From Trichoplusia ni (Eukaryota > Arthropoda > Insecta > Lepidoptera > Noctuidae): 64,000 nucleotides of DNA. The stretch spans positions 2,914,001 through 2,978,000 of the forward strand of contig NC_039489.1 of assembly GCF_003590095.1 (NCBI RefSeq). The letters are read 5' to 3'. Positions 58,226 to 64,000 of the stretch are shown piece by piece (the first letter of the stretch is position 1; every line of letters begins with the position of its first letter). Under the pieces are notes generated by a model that saw only the letters and a program-made list of their open reading frames with translations, had not been told where the DNA came from and searched no databases. A program made the translations under genes and the position numbers.

Positions 58226-59233
58226 AATCCCCTATGATGGATATTTCACCAGAAAATGATAGTTATAAGTAATGTGATTAAATCTTAGGCCGTAGATAAA
58301 TGAATCAAGTGCCATTCTACTAAAACTGTAAAAATAACCTGTGCCCAGTGTATTAGATGTAATTGTAAAGGAGTTGTACGACAAAGCCAAGTATGTGCCA
58401 TGTAAATAAGTAGGTATTAATACTGTAAATATAATTAAATATCCTTAAGCAGTACAAATAGAGGTGCCTTCACATACAATAATTATAACTAAACTGTATA
58501 CAGAATGTATTTACAATATATTGATATATTATTTACATTATATACGTATTAAAGTGAATGTATGTCCGTGTTCATAGAAATTAATTGTCTATTGTCTATA
58601 AAAATACTTGCTTACTTTATTGCTACTAAAATGACGTACGAAAATTTGCTAGTTCAAATTGTTCTAAAGAATTGAAATGATCATGAACCTTGTACCAGTT
58701 TAAAATTTTAATTTATGGTTCTTTGAGCTAGACGGCCTTATACTAATCATAGTGGCGTCTCGCTTCCAAAAAGGAAATCTTTTAGATCTCGTTGAAACAG
58801 CACTGTACGTAATTGAAAAAAAAAGAATATATTAAAAAATACATATCAAATTAAATGACTTTAATTAATTAATACATACATATTCAGAGTAAGTATAGTA
58901 TGTTTATCAGTTGTACAAGTTTTGCTTAATTTGAACCTAGATGGCGTTGTGTGAAAGTTGTTGAACATTGAATATTACAATAATTTTATGGGCAATAGCT
59001 TATTATTTCTATAACCACGGACAATAGGAAGTTGTTGAATGATATTCAACATATTTAACGGCTCATGTTGAGTCATGCTAGTGTGGGTTATTTGTATGTG
59101 GCTTTTATACTTTTGTATTTGATTGAACAAATTTTGCGTATTGGTATAACTTAGATTTTGTATTGTGACAGTATAGAGGGGATTGCGTTGAGTAGACGGT
59201 GTTTTTTGATGCTGGATGCCTTTTTTTATCTAA

Positions 59234-59345
59234 GCCGCTGTGTCCTACTGCTCGGTAAAGGCCTTTCCCAAATCTTTAACCAGCTTACGCGTTATACGTT
59301 TGAATTTATCCATCCGCTGGGTCCCATTGTGAGATGATCAGCCGT
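59234..59345 (-). repeat. LINE 3'-end fragment
   Basis: CGCTGTGTCCTACTGCTCGG followed by TAAAGGCCTTTCCCAAATCT is the reverse of the non-LTR end also found at 44519. Confidence 0.5.
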
Positions 59346-60404
59346 CACTACCTATACGCCCGAGGAAGATGTTTTTAAATAACTTAAAAAAACCGATACA
59401 TTACATAAAGAAATGGGCAACTTAAATATTTAGTCACCATCATATTTTTAAAATTCCATCAGTGACCAGAAATTTTGTTATTTTTTATCGGATGAAGAAC
59501 AAAGTTCAAGAGGGTCTGATGCCGCCACAAGATGTTTTTTAAATAAGTACTGAGATCTACTGATTTTGACGATGAAAGATCAAAAAGAAAATGTAATCCA
59601 GGTCAGCTGGTACAGATTTCTTATGAAATACGTAGCATCCTTATTCATCGATTATTAAAACTTTTACCATCATTAAAGTCGATATTGTCTCACATGCTTA
59701 TAAATCAGTTTTACAAACTGCGCATTTGAAAGGCAGTCTATACCTTTAATACAAGTATCGCGTGATTGATAGCCACTACCATATTCCTTTGAAGGTCAAG
59801 ACCAGTCTATGACGTACATCTGATAACCTTTGTATTGATTTAACATAGCTTTCATTAGATTTGTGTTATAAATATTATTTTCGGTGTCGTTACTGTTGTG
59901 TACTGTAATATTAAAGGTATGGCTGTTTGAGTCCTATATTTAGAACCAATCTTTCAAAAACAAATGTTACTAATGAAATAGGTATACTGCCGCTTTGAAA
60001 CAAATACTTTTTCTGAAATAATTCCCGCTTTCAGCAGTACTGTTTTAATGGAAAAATATAATATTAAATAAAGTTTCCAATAATTAGTACACGTTCTTTC
60101 ACGAGAATATCTGACAAAATTACATTTACATTAATTTCACAAACAGTCCCTTTATCTGTCTCATTAGGTACCTGACTAATCCAACCCGCAGCCATTTTGA
60201 GCGCCATTAGAAACGATATTTACTGCAATCCCTTTCTATAACTGTCATAATATATACGTAAGAGGCTTTTTATCTCAATAACTCACCGATTCCAGTTTAT
60301 ATAAGAGATTATTATTTGACGCCTTAGTTATTTCTATTCCTAAATGTTTAATGTAAAATGTTAATACGAATGCTGTACATTGTTATTATGCTAATTAATA
60401 TAAC

Positions 60405-60410
60405 AATAAA
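60405..60410 (+). terminator. Candidate distal poly(A) signal
   Basis: AATAAA followed by TTTTATGTTGTTGTTTTTTC within 20-40 bases: the best combination in the region, implying a 3' UTR of about 4.1 kb if used by Sema5. Confidence 0.4.
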
Positions 60411-60468
60411 GACTGTCGGATTTTATGTTGTTGTTTTTTCCTAACTTTACCCTTTTTATGTAACTTTA

Positions 60469-60500
60469 TGGATCCCACTGCTGGGAAAAGGTCTAAGGGG
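60469..60500 (-). repeat. LINE 3'-end fragment
   Basis: GGATCCCACTGCTGGGAAAA followed by GGTCTAAGGGG, a short degraded relative of the 44519 fragment. Confidence 0.4.
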
Positions 60501-61529
60501 AACAAAAAATATGTCTACGCACTTTTCTCATGCATTTCATTCAGCTTACTATTATGTTAATGTCTAAGCATGTTATACATCCAAACAAAGATTAAAATTG
60601 AGCCTAAACGAATCAACAATAACAAATATCCAAGAACTATTCAAATCAATCTATTTTAATAAACAACATTCCATTATTATTCTGATGCTAGTCAAATGAT
60701 GTTGTTTATCGCAACCCCACACTATTCCAGACACCGAATTTCATTAACCTATTGAATCAGTGACGCGCTTACAATGTTAGACAGAGTGACATGGTGTTAG
60801 GCTCAAGACGTGACTATGCAAATTACATTGATTGTTTAGTCAGTAAACACGCACTTATATACGTACCTACATAAATAGGAACCCTTGTTTACTTAACTAT
60901 AGAGCTTTATGTTGCAAGGAATATAAGTAAGTATCTTGCTACGTACTGTTCTAGCTTCTGACTACCTTTAAAGACAAAGATGTGTAAAGCCTGCTGATAT
61001 GAATGTCTATCCACAAAACGACCGTATCGAGTGTAACGATTGACTTGACGATCGATTGACTTATGCAGTTGTATTTAGTACGAGTGTACAAGCTCTTCTG
61101 AGGTATATACCTAAGTAAAAAATATAATAAGTTGCGTTAAGGTTAAATAAAAAACAACAAGGAAAGTTATCCTGACCAAAAATGAAAAAAAAAAGTATAA
61201 AATTCGACGTTCCCAAGACATTATTAAGACAACAACTGTAGCTTGAATAATTTGATTGCTTTTTCTACTGTTAAAACGCAGGCGACCGGGAATGTTCACG
61301 GAATTCTTTCAACAAGATCCAATAAGATTAACGCGTTCTTCGAGTTTGCTATTACTTCATCCGTGAAAAGCATTCGTAGACATTCAACTGCAGTGCGTTG
61401 AAAACTTTGCTTCTTAGCTTGTTAAGCTTTCAGATACTTAGTTCTCCGATTTAACTGTGTCGAAGTTTTAAAGAAAAAAAACTGGACAAGAGCGAGTCGT
61501 ATTCGGTTTTTTTTTGTGTGAGCGGCAAC

Positions 61530-61600
61530 GGCTCATCAGATACAACCTAGTAATAGACGGACAGACAGAAACATAGCCTTTGGTATGGGGTTCTGTTATT
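61530..61600 (-). repeat. Dispersed repeat fragment, reverse orientation
   Basis: GCTCATCAGATACAACCTAG, then AGACGGACAGACAGAAACAT and GGTATGGGGTTCTGTTATTA resemble the reverse complement of the family at 12889-13030. Confidence 0.4.
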
Positions 61601-63647
61601 ACTCTTTGAAAGCTTAACTTAAAAACATTAAAGAGGTTTTGTCTCAATTTTATTTTCATTAGTAGCTACAAATTAATATTTAGTTTGTTCGTTTTGAATG
61701 TTATACAAAATAATGCCCTATTTAAATAAAATGAAATAAATAAAATAAAAAAAACTATGTGGCTATTAAATAAAATAGACGCTATCATAGTTATTCTACT
61801 ATTAAATGCTCCGATTATTTTGAAGCCCATTTATTTATATTGCTTTAAACATTATCAAGGCGATTCTAGTAGATTAAAATGCGAAACAAAACCTTTTGAT
61901 ACAAGCAGTGACAGTTTTCCAAAATGTTTCGTAAACGGCTATTATCATAACTGGATGTGATAACTGAAAGATTTTCAGAGAACCTTTGTCTGTACTTCAA
62001 GGTTGTCGAGGTTTATAAATAGATTAAGCAGACAAAGTCCGTAGACAATACGTAGTTTATACTACGTACTTACAAAGAGGTTTGGAAGGCAAGTCACGAA
62101 GGTAGGTACCGATCTAGATGGCTAGATTGTTTGTTATACCAGTTAATGAGCTTATTGATGTGTAAATGTCTGTCTTGTAAACGATTTGTCTAGTGGTAAG
62201 TGGCCGTGACTGATATAAAATACGATTAAGTTAGGTATTTTGATGTAAGTTCTAAAATAATAGTAAATATAAAAATAACTAAAACGATTACGGAATCCAT
62301 AAACAGCCAAGCGACATTTTGTAAGTAAATGACGCTCAAAGTATAGAATAAATACAAAGAGGAAATGTTAATTCTATGCATCTTCGTTAAAGTGGCTGGA
62401 GTGTTAAGGGTTTGCGAAAATCACTGAATCCACATGTAACCAAGATAATTCGGTGAGAAGGTATAGAAATGGGATCGTGGACTACACTGACAAAGGTAGC
62501 CCGCTTAGAAGTTCAAATTAATACCACTCCAGTTAGCCGGTTCGCGCCGAATTCCAATGGTTATGTTCACGAAAATTAATTTAATTAAACGTTTGATTAA
62601 TTTATATTGTGGTACATTCTGTGCTGCCAGGAATTTGGCGGTACAAATTAGTATACTTAATGACATAATAAATGTAGTTAGTTTCAGTATTTAAGTGTAA
62701 GAGATTTTTAACTTACGTAGGAATGATAAGCCTTTAGTTTGAACAAGCGGTCATCACATGGATCTAACTAATCACTGCAAAAATAGCTTCTAACCGCTTT
62801 TGGGATCACTTTATGCTGAATGTTATCAAGACCGGTAGAACTTTGATCGTCCTTTGATTTCTATAGATTTAAAAATATACAATTTTGCATATACTTACCA
62901 TTTAAATCACTCATTACTTACATTTCATTAATAATTATACCAACATTACTTATGGCATTCATAATTATTCGTGTAATAACGGTATTTATTAACTGGCTTC
63001 GCGGTATTGCCATGATATGATATGCTGTTATTAAATCAATACTATATAATTATGTATTTAATAATTCCGCTTTTCACAATCCTTTCTCTAGCACAACAAG
63101 AAAGCACTTTCGTATTCCTATCAATCACAAAATATGATAACATCAGCAATTCCATTCCGTGTGATTTATTTTAGTACGCAACTTATATGGCATTGCTTCG
63201 ATATTCATCGCACGTTTGTCACACAAGTTACCTCGTCAGCTTATCTACAGCAAATGATTTGCTGAAGATGCTCGGGACAACACTGTTGGGAATCGGATTT
63301 TATTTGTACCAAGGATTGAAGAAAACCTTCCTATCTATTTTTGCTTTCTTTACTGATAGTATCGAAGTTTATTTCCTTATTTAATGCGTCCGAATATTAA
63401 ATAGATTTTTCCAAATGTGTGTTTCGTAATTTCGTTGTGTGTATGATTTTTTATTTACATGATACCTGGCTATAGGGAACTACCAGTACTTAATGTGTTA
63501 TGTTTAAAACTTAGAACTAAACAAAAAGTATTATACGAATATTTCAAAAAAGCCAAATTGTGATTATCAAAATGACTATACAGCAATTACACATAGTTAA
63601 AGATATGCCTACACTTGTTATATTGAATTAAATCATTTTCCTTCTTA

Positions 63648-63780
63648 GGTTTTCGTTAGTCATCGCCAACAAACAGGCATTGCAGGCATCTGCCAACAAA
63701 CTGCCCTACAGTTTGACAGAAGTATTATATGTATGTGATGAGGTATATTTTCTGAATAAACGCTTTTTCATTTTTCATTT
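63648..63780 (+). repeat. Repeat-like 3' end with a poly(A) signal
   Basis: After TTTTCCTTCTTAG, an acceptor-like tract, comes a stretch ending CTGAATAAACGCTTTTTCAT, which I recall as a recurrent 3' terminus in lepidopteran sequence. It might instead be the last exon of a plus-strand gene; a 51-codon frame from the acceptor stays open, but its sequence is not recognisable. Confidence 0.3.
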
Positions 63781-64000
63781 TATAGTATGGCTCAATATTC
63801 AGTAGTAGATAAAAATACACCATTATATTTAAGAGTGTAGGTTACTTTTTTGGAATATATTACAGTACTCTGTACACTCTATCTTAAAGTAGATTATATT
63901 TTTGTATCTACTACTGACAAGACAATTATTGGCAATCGGCCACAGTTGAGTTTAAACATTCTTTAATTTGAAATATCTGCAGTGTTGCCAAATGCGGTTT

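Larger units (their letters stand above)
56285..60410 (+). other. Candidate Sema5 3' UTR and downstream region
   Basis: No coding signal follows the stop. AATAAA hexamers occur at 57392-57397, 57796-57801 and 60405-60410; the last is followed within about 20 bases by GTTGTTGTTTTTT, a textbook downstream element. The true end cannot be chosen without transcripts. Confidence 0.45.
60411..64000. other. No gene recognised
   Basis: AT-rich intergenic DNA. It holds a small LINE-end fragment (60469-60500), a reverse dispersed-repeat fragment (61530-61600) and a repeat-like 3' end with AATAAA at 63755-63760. Frames at 61757-61960 and 63187-63384 are AT-coded without motifs. Confidence 0.5.

Noticed and set aside
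61757..61960. 67-codon frame with a hydrophobic start
   Set aside because: Codon use is AT-driven, there is no cleavage site or known motif, and it lies among AT repeats.
1..64000. CRISPR arrays, bacterial operons, rRNA
   Set aside because: No regular spaced repeats, ribosome-binding sites or rRNA signatures; intron-exon structure shows a eukaryotic genome.

Overview
The window is AT-rich insect genomic DNA, most likely from a moth or butterfly. The evidence is long introns, GC-rich coding exons in AT-rich surroundings, many tRNA-derived SINE fragments and LINE tails of types I recognise from Lepidoptera, and one insect-type class 5 semaphorin gene. Order-level placement rests on recalled repeat families, not on a search.

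Left part (1-23565). Bases 1-6437 and 17119-23565 are the same sequence twice. Copy A stops exactly at a gap of 1000 N (6438-7437). Beyond the gap comes a 5'-truncated Penelope-like retroelement (reverse transcriptase plus GIY-YIG endonuclease), then about 8 kb of gene-poor sequence with small inverted-repeat elements, then copy B. Copy differences are almost all single-base homopolymer indels in the first 1.25 kb, so I read this as two overlapping contig ends left unmerged and not as a biological duplication. Each copy carries a coding-like GC-rich island (1643-1744 / 18767-18868), a candidate promoter with a 5' non-coding exon (2508-2737 / 19632-19861), a minus-strand SINE and two perfect hairpins.

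Middle (23566-31841). No gene is recognised here; there is one LINE 3'-end fragment and a perfect 16-bp-arm hairpin.

Right part (31842-56284). One complete plus-strand gene, a class 5 transmembrane semaphorin (Sema5c-like), is split into 19 coding exons whose splice phases all agree, giving a predicted protein of 1110 residues: signal peptide, sema domain, PSI, seven thrombospondin type 1 repeats (the fourth split by an intron), one membrane span and a cytoplasmic tail of about 115 residues. The intron after exon 14 holds an in-frame 38-base near-copy of part of that exon, giving a possible read-through end that would be secreted. Intron 16 contains a 350-bp MITE with 36-bp terminal inverted repeats flanked by TATA. 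Intron 2 carries a palindromic cluster of CGATA motifs.

Downstream (56285-64000) are a candidate long 3' UTR with several AATAAA signals, then intergenic sequence with repeat fragments and no further recognisable gene. A palindromic element of about 55 bp occurs at least five times across the window.
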